From: Bacteroidia bacterium
GTDB taxonomy: Bacteria > Bacteroidota > Bacteroidia > B-17B0 > Aurantibacillaceae
NCBI GenBank assembly: GCA_026003255.1
Contig: BPGX01000003.1
Coordinates: 62,001-126,000 of the forward strand
Direction of reading: 5' to 3'
DNA: 64,000 nucleotides
In this document: piece after piece, positions 27,764-36,342 of the stretch
Numbering within the stretch: the stretch's first letter is position 1
How the letters are laid out: every line of letters begins with the position of its first letter
Program-made: the position numbers and the translations under genes
The notes under the pieces: generated by a model
Seen by the model: only the letters and a program-made list of their open reading frames with translations
The model's database searches: none
Told to the model about the DNA's origin: nothing

Positions 27764-29416
27764 ATGTTAAGCAAGTGCTATATGTTTGTTATTTTATTGT
27801 TGCCTGCATCATTGATAGGACAATGGAGTAATAATTCATCTGTGAACAATGTAATCTGTAATCAAATGTATCATCAGCAAAATGCGAAGATTGTAGCGGA
27901 TGGTGTGGGAGGAGCTGTTATTGTATGGGAAGATTATCGTAACGATCCTACTCAAACTAATGCAGATATTTATGCTCAAAGAATTGACAAAAATGGGTAT
28001 ATTAAATGGGCAACGAATGGCATTCCTGTTTGCAATAACACTGCTCATCAATCCAATCCAAATATTGATTTTGTAAATGGTAAAATAGTAGTAATTTGGA
28101 ACGATTACAGAAATGGAAATGCTGATATTTATGCTCAAATGATTGATACAAGTGGAAATGTACTATGGACTGCCAATGGAGTTCCTGTAATTTCAAAGAG
28201 TGCCGGACAAAAGGATGGTAAAGTAATTATGGACGCGTCTAATAACGTGTATGTAGCATATCAGGATTCATCAGCAGGACATTGGGATATATATGCTCAA
28301 AAACTTAATTCTTCGGGTGTTCAACAATGGGGCTCAAATGGTGCGGTAGTATGCAATGCCGGTAATAATCAAATAAATCCAAGATTGGAATTAGTAAGTG
28401 GTGGAGGGATTTATGTAGTATGGCAGGATAAAAGAAACGGAGTGGATTATGATATTTATGCTCAAAAAATAGATGCTAACGGCAATAGACAATGGAATGT
28501 GGCAAATAATGGAATTTGGGTATGTAGCACCGTAGGTACTCAAAGTAATCCTAAAATTGAACCTTTCGGAACGGGCTTTATTACTGCCTGGCAGGACTTA
28601 CGAAATGGTGGGGATTATGATATTTACGCACAATATATTGATAACAATGGGCTTGCTCAATGGACAAGTAATGGAAAATTAATTTGCAATGCATTAGATA
28701 ATCAAAGTGCCATTGATATGAAAAATAATAATGTGGACGGTGCTTATATTGTCTGGAAAGATAAGCGAAATACCAATTATTATGATATCTATATGCAAAA
28801 AGTTTTATACAACGGAAACATCGGATGGACAGGCAATGGTATTGTAATTTCAAATGCAAATTATGATCAGATCAATCCAAATATAGATGTAGATAATTCA
28901 GGTAATGCTCTGGTAGTATGGCAGGATTCATCAGCTGGTAGCTGGGATGTTTATGCAGCGAAAGTGAACACTTCAGGTTCTGTATTATGGACGACGGTGG
29001 TGTGTAATGCTTCTGAAAACCAAACGGATCCTAAAAATGTCAGCGATAATTCTGGCGGAACTATTGTTGTTTGGCAGGATAAACGTAATAATGTAACGAC
29101 AAAATGGGATGTATATTGTCAAAAAGTTTTCAGTAACGGCTCTTTGACAAGCATTATTGATAGAAATAGACAATCTATTCGCATTAAAGTATGGCCAAAT
29201 CCTGCTACTGACCTAGTAAATGTGCAATTGATTAATGTTTACTCAAGAAATTATAAGATGGAAATTTTAGATATTTCCGGAAAAAAGATAAAAGAACTAA
29301 ATTTTGATTCTGCTTTGAAAACGATTGACTTAACAGAATTAGAACAAGGATGTTATTTTATTTATATCTATGATGGTAATGACATCATTGGAAGTAGTAA
29401 ATTTGTGAAACAATAA
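27764..29416 (+). CDS. Repeat-rich T9SS type A secreted protein
   Basis: About 550 aa. The open frame extends to 27758, but the ATG at 27764 (MLSKCYMFVILLLPASLIGQ) gives a proper signal peptide. The body contains about eight tandem units of 45-50 residues built on W-Q-D-x-R-N-G-x-x-DIYAQKID-x-x-G-x-x-x-W-x-x-NG-x-x-VCN, for example WNDYRNGNADIYAQMIDTSG and WQDLRNGGDYDIYAQYIDNN, probably blades of a beta propeller. The end is a type A sorting domain (KVWPNPATDLVNVQL; LEQGCYFIYIYDG). Related propellers bind carbohydrate or protein; the ligand is unknown. It is preceded by the type A CotH gene (29-bp gap) and followed by a lipoprotein gene. Confidence 0.88.
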   Translation: MLSKCYMFVILLLPASLIGQWSNNSSVNNVICNQMYHQQNAKIVADGVGGAVIVWEDYRNDPTQTNADIYAQRIDKNGYIKWATNGIPVCNNTAHQSNPNIDFVNGKIVVIWNDYRNGNADIYAQMIDTSGNVLWTANGVPVISKSAGQKDGKVIMDASNNVYVAYQDSSAGHWDIYAQKLNSSGVQQWGSNGAVVCNAGNNQINPRLELVSGGGIYVVWQDKRNGVDYDIYAQKIDANGNRQWNVANNGIWVCSTVGTQSNPKIEPFGTGFITAWQDLRNGGDYDIYAQYIDNNGLAQWTSNGKLICNALDNQSAIDMKNNNVDGAYIVWKDKRNTNYYDIYMQKVLYNGNIGWTGNGIVISNANYDQINPNIDVDNSGNALVVWQDSSAGSWDVYAAKVNTSGSVLWTTVVCNASENQTDPKNVSDNSGGTIVVWQDKRNNVTTKWDVYCQKVFSNGSLTSIIDRNRQSIRIKVWPNPATDLVNVQLINVYSRNYKMEILDISGKKIKELNFDSALKTIDLTELEQGCYFIYIYDGNDIIGSSKFVKQ

Positions 29417-29418
29417 AT

Positions 29419-29832
29419 ATGTATAGATTAAGTATATTGCTATTAATAGTATTTTTTTGCAGGATGTAAAAAAACCGCCGGGAAAAGGCGGAAATTCAAG
29501 TATTAAAGGTAAAGTAACACTCAGAAAATATAATGCTTCTACACAAACATTTAGTTTAATTTATCCTGCAAAAGATGTGGATGTGTATATTATTTATGGA
29601 AATGAACTATCCTATGGTGATAGAATTCGTACGGATTATGAAGGGGACTTTGAATTTAAATATTTACGCAAGGGAGATTACACAATTTATGTATATTCAA
29701 TAGATACGGTGGCTTACAAATGGTCCTCCTGCCAATCCAAAAGCCGAAAAAATTGCGGTTATTAAACAAGTTACTATTTCAAAAAATAAACAAGTTGTAG
29801 ATGCTGGTGAATTAATTATTGCAGACGATTAA
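29419..29832 (+). CDS. Small lipoprotein with carboxypeptidase-regulatory-like fold, three +1 frame breaks
   Basis: Removing one T of the T7 near 29453-29459 and one A of the following A7 gives MYRLSILLLIVFFAGCKKPPGKGG, an exact lipoprotein signal with lipobox FAGC. Removing one A of AAA near 29720 continues AYNGPPANPKAEKIAVIKQ to a stop at 29832. Repaired length 411 bases, 136 aa. The middle (SIKGKVTLRKYN, DYEGDFEFKYLRKGDYTIYVY) has the G-x-F-x-F-x-x-L-x-x-G-x-Y pattern of carboxypeptidase-regulatory/CNA-B-like domains, which occur in surface proteins. It begins two bases after the repeat-rich protein. Confidence 0.72.
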
Positions 29833-29843
29833 ACAATTAAATT

Positions 29844-30237
29844 ATGATAAGATTTTTTTTGACAATTTGTATTCTTAAGTAGTTTAATGTTCCTGAATGC
29901 TCAGGGTAAAAAAACAATTAAGAAATTCAACATTAGAGTTGAAATTGAGAACATTAACGATGGAAAACAAAATTATAAAAGCGAACTACGAACTTATGAT
30001 GCTAATGGAAATGAAATAGAATGGATACGTTTCAATAAAGATGGAAGTATTAAGAAAAAAGTTGTTTCTAAGTACGATAAACATGATAATAAAATTGAAG
30101 AAATTGAATATGAAGGCAATCAATTGGTTAGAAAGCGTGTTTTTAGTTACAACAAATTTGATGAAAAAATCTCCGAAATTACTTATGATGCTAACGGGCA
30201 AATCATCAAAAAAGAAGTTTATTCATACAACAAATAA
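29844..30237 (+). CDS. Secreted YD-repeat-like small protein, one +1 frame break
   Basis: The ATG at 29844 starts MIRFFLTICILSSLMFLNAQG if one A of the AA in CTTAAGTAG (about 29875) is removed; without this the frame stops at once. The mature part has about three repeats of roughly 24 residues (TYDANGNEIEWIRFNKDGS; KYDKHDNKIEEIEYEGNQL; SYNKFDEKISEITYDANGQ), resembling YD/RHS-type beta repeats. Repaired length 393 bases, 130 aa. No function can be given. It lies twelve bases after the preceding lipoprotein. Confidence 0.65.
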
Positions 30238-30324
30238 AGGGTTAAAATCCGAAAAAAAAGTGTATGACAAAAAACGATAATTTAATAGAAACGCATACAT
30301 ATACATATTACTCCAAACCTACGA

Positions 30325-31088
30325 ATGAACAAAAGTGATTTAAATACACTTATACAAAATTTTTCGCCCATTTCTTTAGAAGAAATGGATAGTGTAGAAT
30401 TTTTGAATAGAGTAGATAATAAATTTGTATTTCATATTTCAAATCTAATTGATTTATTAAATGATTGTCAATCCGAATATAAAATTCTGGAGGTCAATGG
30501 GGTTCGCAACCATCAATATGATTCGTTATATTTTGATACACCAGGTTTTTCTAATGTATCAATTACATCATAATCAACGTTTAAATCGCTATAAAGTTAG
30601 ATTCAGGAAAATATGTCAATTCCAATGGATTAACTTTTTTTGAAATTAAGTTCAAAGACAATAAAGAAAAGACCTACAAAAAACGAAAGAAATATAGAGA
30701 TATTGAATTTTCTATTCCAGAAGAGTTATCAGATTTTTTGAATAAAAATATTTTACTTGCTGACAACGTATGGCTACCATCCTTGCGCATTCAATACAAA
30801 CGAATGACATTAGTACATAAAGATTTGAACGAAAGAGTGACAATTGATACTCAATTAAGTTTCAATAATTTTAAGAACGCTTACATATTTGAAAATTTGG
30901 TGATTGCAGAGGTCAAACGAAACAATTATGCAGATCATACGGCTTTTTTGAAGATGCTTAAAAAACATCATATTCGTGAAGGTGGCTTAAGTAAATATTG
31001 CACGGGAATGGCACTCACTTATCCTGACATTCGTAAGAATAATTTTATGCCGAAACTAAGATATTTTCAAAAAATAAATAATATATGA
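30325..31088 (+). CDS. VTC-domain (polyphosphate polymerase-like) protein, two +1 frame breaks
   Basis: VTC domains form a tunnel-shaped polymerase that makes polyphosphate from ATP in yeast vacuoles; bacterial members are often found next to DUF4956 and CotH genes. Motifs: RVDNKFVFHI at the start, NHQYDSLYFDTPGF, HHNQRLNRYKVRFRKYV, FEIKFKDNKEKTYKKRK, VWLPSLRIQYKRMTLVHKDLNERVTIDTQL and AEVKRNNY, giving the basic (R/K) and acidic (E, E) tunnel residues. Breaks are at about 30556 (AA to A) and 30609 (AAAA to AAA). Repaired length 762 bases, 253 aa, normal for the family. Its stop overlaps the DUF4956 start (ATGA). Confidence 0.85.
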
Positions 31089-31757
31089 CAATAATGTTGA
31101 TTTTACAAGCAGTGCAGGATTCATTAGTAGATGTAGTAAATGTTGTACAGGATAATCAGGATGAAATACTAAAAGGTGGGTCAAAATGGTTTAATAAAAT
31201 TACAGCTAAATTTTTAGTTCGTCTGGTGATTGATGTTGTGTCAGTAATGGTGTTAATAAGAGGGATTTATTATCCGCGTTATCAAAACAGAGCGTTTTTT
31301 TCTACCATTTGCGGTATTTAATATAGTGATATTTTTAATAACTTATCTCTTGAACAAAGTAGATTTATCATTAGGTGCAGCATTTGGTTTGTTTGCAGTG
31401 TTTGGCATTATGCGTTATCGTTCCGAAGATATTTCTATTAAAAATTTGACCTATTTATTTGTGGTAATTGCTATTGGTTTATTATCCGCTATTGCCAAAG
31501 GAAGCTGGGAAGAAATAACATTGTATAATTTCATCGTGTTGTCAGTAGTATTTATTTTAGAGTCAAAAATTTTTTTCAAATCTGAAAGTTCAAAATTAAT
31601 ATATTATGATAATGTAGAGATGTTGAAGCCAGAAAATAAAATGAAATTGATAGATGATTTACAAATGCGAACAGGATATAAAATCAATAAAATTGAGATT
31701 GAACGAATTGATTTTTTGAGAGATAGTGCGGTGTTGAGGGTATATTTTGAGGAGTAA
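31085..31757 (+). CDS. DUF4956 membrane protein, one +1 frame break
   Basis: An integral membrane protein with about four helices after a hydrophilic N-terminus, followed by a soluble C-terminal domain. Family motifs AAFGLFAVFGIMRYRSEDISIKNLTYLFVVIAIGLLSAI and the end RTGYKINKIEIERIDFLRDSAVLRVYF are clear. The frame breaks at the T7 near 31295-31301; removing one T gives NRAFFLPFAVFNIVIFLITYLL. Repaired length 672 bases, 223 aa. It is translationally coupled to the VTC gene, so the two proteins probably work together at the membrane. Function not established. Confidence 0.88.
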
Positions 31758-31872
31758 AAAAACGCTTCTGTTTTAGAAATATATAAATACCACTTTAATC
31801 AGATGTTTTGAAAGTATATAACTAAATAAATTTCGCAAAAATTTTCTCATATTTGCAACAAAATAAAAAATT

Positions 31873-34464
31873 ATGAAAGCATTACGATATGCTGGTTTGT
31901 TGGTAATGTGTGTTGTGTCTTCGTTTTCTCAGGTAAGAATCAATGAAATAAATGTTTCAAATGTCACCGGGCAAACGGATTTCTATGGGAATACCAGTGA
32001 TTGGGTAGAATTGTATAATGCAGGTACTTTACCTATTAACCTGAATGGCTATTATCTTAGTAACAATCCTTCCAATTTGAATTTGTATCCTTTGCCTAAC
32101 ATTACTATCAAACCAGACAGTTTTTTAATTATCTGGCTGACAGGCAGAAATATCAAGGCACCTAACGGAGAATACCACGCTAATTTTACCATAGAACAAT
32201 GCAAAAATCAATGGATAATTCTTTCATTAGGGGCAGTTGTAAAAGATTCTATGAAAATCCGAAAAACAATGAACGATCATTCACGCGGAAAATATCCGGA
32301 TGGGACATTAGGATGGAAATTATTTACAGTTCCCACCTTCAGTGCCCCGAATTCATCGGTTTATTATGTGGATTATGCTCCAACTCCCACTTTTACTCCC
32401 GCAGCAGGATTTAGCAATCCAGGTCAGGTGGACATTACCGTATACGATACTACCTTGTTCAAAATTTTATTCACACAAGACGGAAGCAATCCCAAACCCG
32501 GACCTGCTCCTAATTATACAATTGGATTGGGCGGAAGTACTCAAGTATATGACCCTATTGCAACGCCTTTGAATCCAGGGGTTACAACCGTGTATCGTGC
32601 CATGTGCGTCCCAGTAAACTCCTATTCTACAGCGTATTTACCGGGTTTCATAGAGACCAATACGTATTTCATTGCTGAAAACATTGATCCAAATTTTGGA
32701 GTCGTTTCTATTGCCATGGATACAGGTGCAGCCAGTTTCTTCAATACTGCTCTTTCTCAAACGGTACACATTGAGTACTTTGATAAACAAAAACAAATCA
32801 GTGAAGGATATACAACCATCAATAAACCAATTAACGACCCATGGATTACCAAACAAAAAGGTGTCGATTTTATTTTTATGGATGAATACGGCAATGGCTG
32901 TGCTTTACAAGGACAAGTGTTCAATAACACTAATTTAGGAGTATCTACGCGTACTTTCTTTCCAGCTATTGAAATGAAATGCGAAACAAAAGATAATTTC
33001 AGTTCCTATCTCACTATGACCAATACCCCTATAGGGGCTCACATGCGTGATATGTTTGCTCAAACTTATGCGATTAAAAACAATCTTAATTTAGATGCTA
33101 TGCATTTCAAACCTGTTGTGGCTTTTGTAAACGGGAAGTATTATGGAATTTATGAGATGAGTGAACTGCCAGATTACTTCTATACCGAGTATTACAAAGG
33201 TGTAAAACAGGATTCAGTAGATATTTTGATTCGTCATAATATGGATATTATTGCTACAGGGTCTGATACAGGTTGGGTAACAACTTCTGGTAATGTTGGT
33301 GTTACGAATTACATCAGTTATTATACGATGAATGGCGCAGCGCCCTTCTACAAAAATGCCACTTCACGTATTGATACAAACTCCTTGATTGATTTTATTA
33401 TTTACAACAATGTTTTAGTGAACATTGATTTAATGAATGAAAATAATGCATGGTGGAGAGGAAGAAGCGGCGATAATGTCAATCTTACCAAGTGGCGCTA
33501 TTTTACATGGAACATGCCTAATATTTATGGCTTATGTATGGGACCATCTACATTCACTAATTGCTCTATGTATACATCGGGCTGTGAGTATGATAAATAT
33601 TACAATGCTTCGTCGCCTGCTTATCAAAAACACCCTTATTTACTGAATAAATTGCGTTTACAAAATTCAGGTTTTAGAAACACTTACCTTACTCGTTACA
33701 TGGATTTACTTAATACAACTTTGAAGTGTGATAATTTGAAAAATCACGCTAATTATATTAAAAATTTACTCTCTACAGAAATGAATAATCATTGTACTCA
33801 ATGGAGTGTCAATTATACCGATTGGCAAGCCAATGTTGATACTTTTATCACCCGCATTCAAAACAGATGTGATACTATTTATAGCAAATTTAAATCCTGT
33901 TATGGATTAAATGGTCCGCACTTGATTACTGTTGATGTTTATCCGCCAGGGGCAGGTTATGTTTACTTAAATACTATTTTATTGAAACAATTCACATGGA
34001 CAGGGAAGTATTATGCGCCACTCATTCTTTCGTTCAAAGCCATTCCTTCTGATACTAATTATATTTTTGACCATTGGGAAAATCAAAATACTACTGCACA
34101 TACTTTAGTGCCTAATTACAAGGACACGGCTGTAACCTTGAATTTGAAAGCTAATGATAAAATCACGGCGGTATTTTATGATAAACGTACGGATGCCTTA
34201 TTCCCAACTGGCTTTACTCCTAATGGTGATGGGGTGAATGACGTATTTGGACCTGTGAACCCAAGGTTTTTCAAAAACTATGAATTGCATATTTACAATC
34301 GTTGGGGAGAAGAAATATTTTCTACTACTAATCCTTCAGAATACTGGGATGGTAAGTATAAAAATAAAGATGTTGAACCGGGTGTATATGCCGTTGTAGC
34401 ACGATATAAAAACATTATCAATGAAGAGAAGGTATACAAAGGAAATATTACTTTGATTCGTTGA
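31873..34464 (+). CDS. Secreted CotH-like protein with lamin-tail domain and type B T9SS signal
   Basis: An 863-aa intact paralogue of the 21.4-kb protein. Order: signal peptide (to SFSQ), lamin-tail domain (VRINEINVSNVTGQTDFYG; DWVELYNAGTLPINLNGYY), chitobiase-like segment (ILFTQDGSNPKPGPAPNY), CotH-like domain (HMRDMFAQTYAIKNNL to about 640), a Cys-rich part, and type B sorting domain (FPTGFTPNGDGVNDVFGPV; YNRWGEEIFSTTNPSEYWDGKYKN). Positions where the two other CotH proteins have E-K/Q-V-D and W-D-x-D/N read SELPD and WNMPN here, so catalytic ability is doubtful. Type B substrates usually depend on a PorP/SprF protein; none is adjacent. Confidence 0.9.
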   Translation: MKALRYAGLLVMCVVSSFSQVRINEINVSNVTGQTDFYGNTSDWVELYNAGTLPINLNGYYLSNNPSNLNLYPLPNITIKPDSFLIIWLTGRNIKAPNGEYHANFTIEQCKNQWIILSLGAVVKDSMKIRKTMNDHSRGKYPDGTLGWKLFTVPTFSAPNSSVYYVDYAPTPTFTPAAGFSNPGQVDITVYDTTLFKILFTQDGSNPKPGPAPNYTIGLGGSTQVYDPIATPLNPGVTTVYRAMCVPVNSYSTAYLPGFIETNTYFIAENIDPNFGVVSIAMDTGAASFFNTALSQTVHIEYFDKQKQISEGYTTINKPINDPWITKQKGVDFIFMDEYGNGCALQGQVFNNTNLGVSTRTFFPAIEMKCETKDNFSSYLTMTNTPIGAHMRDMFAQTYAIKNNLNLDAMHFKPVVAFVNGKYYGIYEMSELPDYFYTEYYKGVKQDSVDILIRHNMDIIATGSDTGWVTTSGNVGVTNYISYYTMNGAAPFYKNATSRIDTNSLIDFIIYNNVLVNIDLMNENNAWWRGRSGDNVNLTKWRYFTWNMPNIYGLCMGPSTFTNCSMYTSGCEYDKYYNASSPAYQKHPYLLNKLRLQNSGFRNTYLTRYMDLLNTTLKCDNLKNHANYIKNLLSTEMNNHCTQWSVNYTDWQANVDTFITRIQNRCDTIYSKFKSCYGLNGPHLITVDVYPPGAGYVYLNTILLKQFTWTGKYYAPLILSFKAIPSDTNYIFDHWENQNTTAHTLVPNYKDTAVTLNLKANDKITAVFYDKRTDALFPTGFTPNGDGVNDVFGPVNPRFFKNYELHIYNRWGEEIFSTTNPSEYWDGKYKNKDVEPGVYAVVARYKNIINEEKVYKGNITLIR

Positions 34465-34562
34465 TTGGTGAGATGTAACGTTATAGGTATTTAGATATTT
34501 TCGTTGCCCCTAACTTACCTGTAATTTTTTAATTGCCACTAACGCATGTATGTACTTTAAAT

Positions 34563-34604
34563 AGAACACAGATAACACTGATTTAGACAGATTTTCACAG
34601 ATTT
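34563..34604. repeat. Degenerate dispersed repeat of the 'ACACAGATT' type, copy 1
   Basis: The stretch starting AGAACACAGATAACACTGAT is about 80% identical over 42 bases to 45308-45349 and has an internal period of about 10-11 bases (AACACnGAT, CACnGATT, ACAGATTT, CACAGATT). It lies in the 279-bp non-coding region between the CotH gene and THX, where no gene is seen. Similar sequences occur between genes in other Bacteroidota; their nature is unknown. Confidence 0.6.
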
Positions 34605-34701
34605 ATCTTTTTGTTTGGCACTTTATACGAATACTTTAATTTGTGTAATTTGTGGGTAAAATTAGTTTTTGAAAACTAAAAGATTTTTATGGATTGTTAT
34701 G

Positions 34702-34729
34702 TTGTTTTGAAAAATTTAATGTAAATTTG
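34702..34729 (+). promoter_or_regulatory. Bacteroidota-type promoter for the THX gene
   Basis: TTG at 34702-34704 and TAAATTTG at 34722-34729 (TAnnTTTG) are separated by 17 bases. The -7 box ends 14 bases before the ATG. This is the most complete promoter match in the window, as expected for a ribosomal protein gene. Confidence 0.65.
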
Positions 34730-34743
34730 CGGCAAAAATTATT

Positions 34744-34845
34744 ATGGGAAAAGGCGACAGAAGAACTAAAAGAGGTAAAATTCATCTTGGTACTTATGGA
34801 AAATCCAGACCAAGAAAGAAAAAGAAAGTAGCTAACAGCAAATAA
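34744..34845 (+). CDS. 30S ribosomal protein THX
   Basis: A 33-residue basic protein: [20 protein letters not shown] followed by [13 protein letters not shown] and a stop. The start MGKGD, the TKRGKI core, GTYGxxRPRKKKK and the length match the Thx/THX family known from Thermus and Bacteroidota, which binds the head of the 30S subunit next to 16S rRNA. It has its own promoter and terminator and stands as a single-gene unit between the surface locus and lpdA. Confidence 0.93.
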   Translation: MGKGDRRTKRGKIHLGTYGKSRPRKKKKVANSK

Positions 34846-34868
34846 TTTTGTGTATGGCTATTCTTAAC

Positions 34869-34910
34869 GGCTCGTCTCATCAAAGTTTAGGTGCAACGAG
34901 CCATTTTTTT
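34869..34910 (+). terminator. Intrinsic terminator after THX
   Basis: GGCTCGT (34869-34875) pairs with ACGAGCC (34896-34902), followed by A and seven T (34904-34910). The 20-base loop is longer than usual. It separates THX from lpdA. Confidence 0.7.
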
Positions 34911-34927
34911 ATTTTAAAAACTTTTCT

Positions 34928-36331
34928 ATGGAACAATTTGATATTATAGTTATAGGGTCAGGCCCGGGTGGTTATATTTCGGCTATTCGTGCTTCTCAAC
35001 TTGGTTTTAAGGTAGCTATTGTTGAGAAATACTCATCACTTGGAGGAACCTGTCTGAATGTAGGGTGTATTCCTTCAAAAGCATTATTGGATTCTTCTGA
35101 ACATTTTTACAACGCTGTACATCATTTTGAAGCACATGGTATTAAGGTTAAAGATGTAAAGCCCGATATTAAACAGATGATTGAACGCAAAAGAAAGGTC
35201 GTAAAGGAAAATAGCGATGGTGTAGCATATTTAATGAAGAAAAATAAAGTTACAGTATTTAATGGAATAGGCAGTTTTTTATCTCCTCAAAAAATAAAAG
35301 TTACTAATGATAAAGAAGTTAAGGAGTTAACAGCAAAATATTTTATCATTGCTACCGGTTCTAAGCCATCTACTTTGCCGGGTATTGAAATTGATAAAAA
35401 GCAAATCATTACCTCTACGGAAGCATTAGAATTAGAAACGATTCCCAAACATCTTATAGTCATTGGCGGAGGTGTGATTGGGCTTGAGTTAGGTAGTGTT
35501 TTTGCAAGATTGGGTAGTAAAGTTTCTGTGGTTGAATTTTTAGATAGAATCATACCTTCAATGGATGGCGCTTTATCAAAAGAACTTCAACGATTACTCA
35601 AAAAGAATTTAGGTTTTGAATTTTATTTACAACACAAAGTATTATCTGCTTCAAAGAAAGGAAAAGAGGTGGTAGTTTCAGCTCAAAATAAAAATGGTGA
35701 AACTATTGAATTAAAAGGTGACTATGTTTTGGTAGCTGTAGGACGAAGACCTTATACAGAAGGATTGGGATTAGAAAATGCCGGCGTACAAGTGGATGAA
35801 AAGGGTAGAGTAGTGGTAAATGAAAAATTACAAACTTCGCAACCACACATTTATGCGATTGGAGATGTGATTAGAGGACCTATGTTGGCACACAAGGCAG
35901 AAGAGGAAGGCGTATTTGTGGCTGAAGTGATTTCAGGACAGAAGCCGCATATTGATTATAATTTAATTCCCGGTGTGGTGTATACATGGCCGGAAGTGGC
36001 TTCTGTTGGACTTACGGAAGAACAATTGAAAGAAAAGAACATTCCCTATAAAGCGGGTCAATTTCCTTTCAAAGCCAGCGGAAGAGCCAAAGCCAGTATG
36101 GATACGGATGGTTTTATCAAAGTTTTAGCACATAAGGATACAGATGAAATTTTAGGTGTGCACATGATTGCACCACGTGCTGCAGATTTGATTGCAGAAG
36201 CAGTGGTAGCCATGGAATACAAAGCCACAGCCGAAGATATTGGAAGAATTTGTCATCCGCATCCAACATTTAGTGAAGCATTCAAAGAAGCATGCCTTGA
36301 TGCATTTGAAAAAAGACCATTAAACTTTTAA
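34928..36331 (+). CDS. lpdA: Dihydrolipoyl dehydrogenase (E3)
   Basis: A 467-aa flavoprotein that reoxidises the dihydrolipoyl arm of the 2-oxoacid dehydrogenase complexes with NAD+. FAD-binding [17 protein letters not shown] at residues 10-26; redox disulphide C42/C47 in [19 protein letters not shown]-binding [17 protein letters not shown] near 180; second FAD motif AIGDV; and the active-site His-Glu pair in [14 protein letters not shown] at the C-terminus. It presumably serves the odhA/odhB complex encoded at 3-7 kb and other lipoyl complexes. It is followed by clpX after eleven bases. Confidence 0.96.
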   Translation: MEQFDIIVIGSGPGGYISAIRASQLGFKVAIVEKYSSLGGTCLNVGCIPSKALLDSSEHFYNAVHHFEAHGIKVKDVKPDIKQMIERKRKVVKENSDGVAYLMKKNKVTVFNGIGSFLSPQKIKVTNDKEVKELTAKYFIIATGSKPSTLPGIEIDKKQIITSTEALELETIPKHLIVIGGGVIGLELGSVFARLGSKVSVVEFLDRIIPSMDGALSKELQRLLKKNLGFEFYLQHKVLSASKKGKEVVVSAQNKNGETIELKGDYVLVAVGRRPYTEGLGLENAGVQVDEKGRVVVNEKLQTSQPHIYAIGDVIRGPMLAHKAEEEGVFVAEVISGQKPHIDYNLIPGVVYTWPEVASVGLTEEQLKEKNIPYKAGQFPFKASGRAKASMDTDGFIKVLAHKDTDEILGVHMIAPRAADLIAEAVVAMEYKATAEDIGRICHPHPTFSEAFKEACLDAFEKRPLNF

Positions 36332-36342
36332 TTATTAACCTT

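Noticed and set aside
28581-28859. Minus-strand frames rich in His and Tyr opposite the repeat protein
   Set aside because: They are mirror images of the plus-strand repeat codons, have no start context and match no family.
27764-29416. DNA-level tandem repeat or microsatellite
   Set aside because: The repeats are clear in protein but diverged in DNA, so they are old protein repeats and not recent tandem duplications.
10845-31757. True pseudogenes (decay of surface genes)
   Set aside because: Only single-base gains occur, motifs on both sides of each break are fully conserved, and essential genes such as ybeY and polyprenyl synthase are affected equally.
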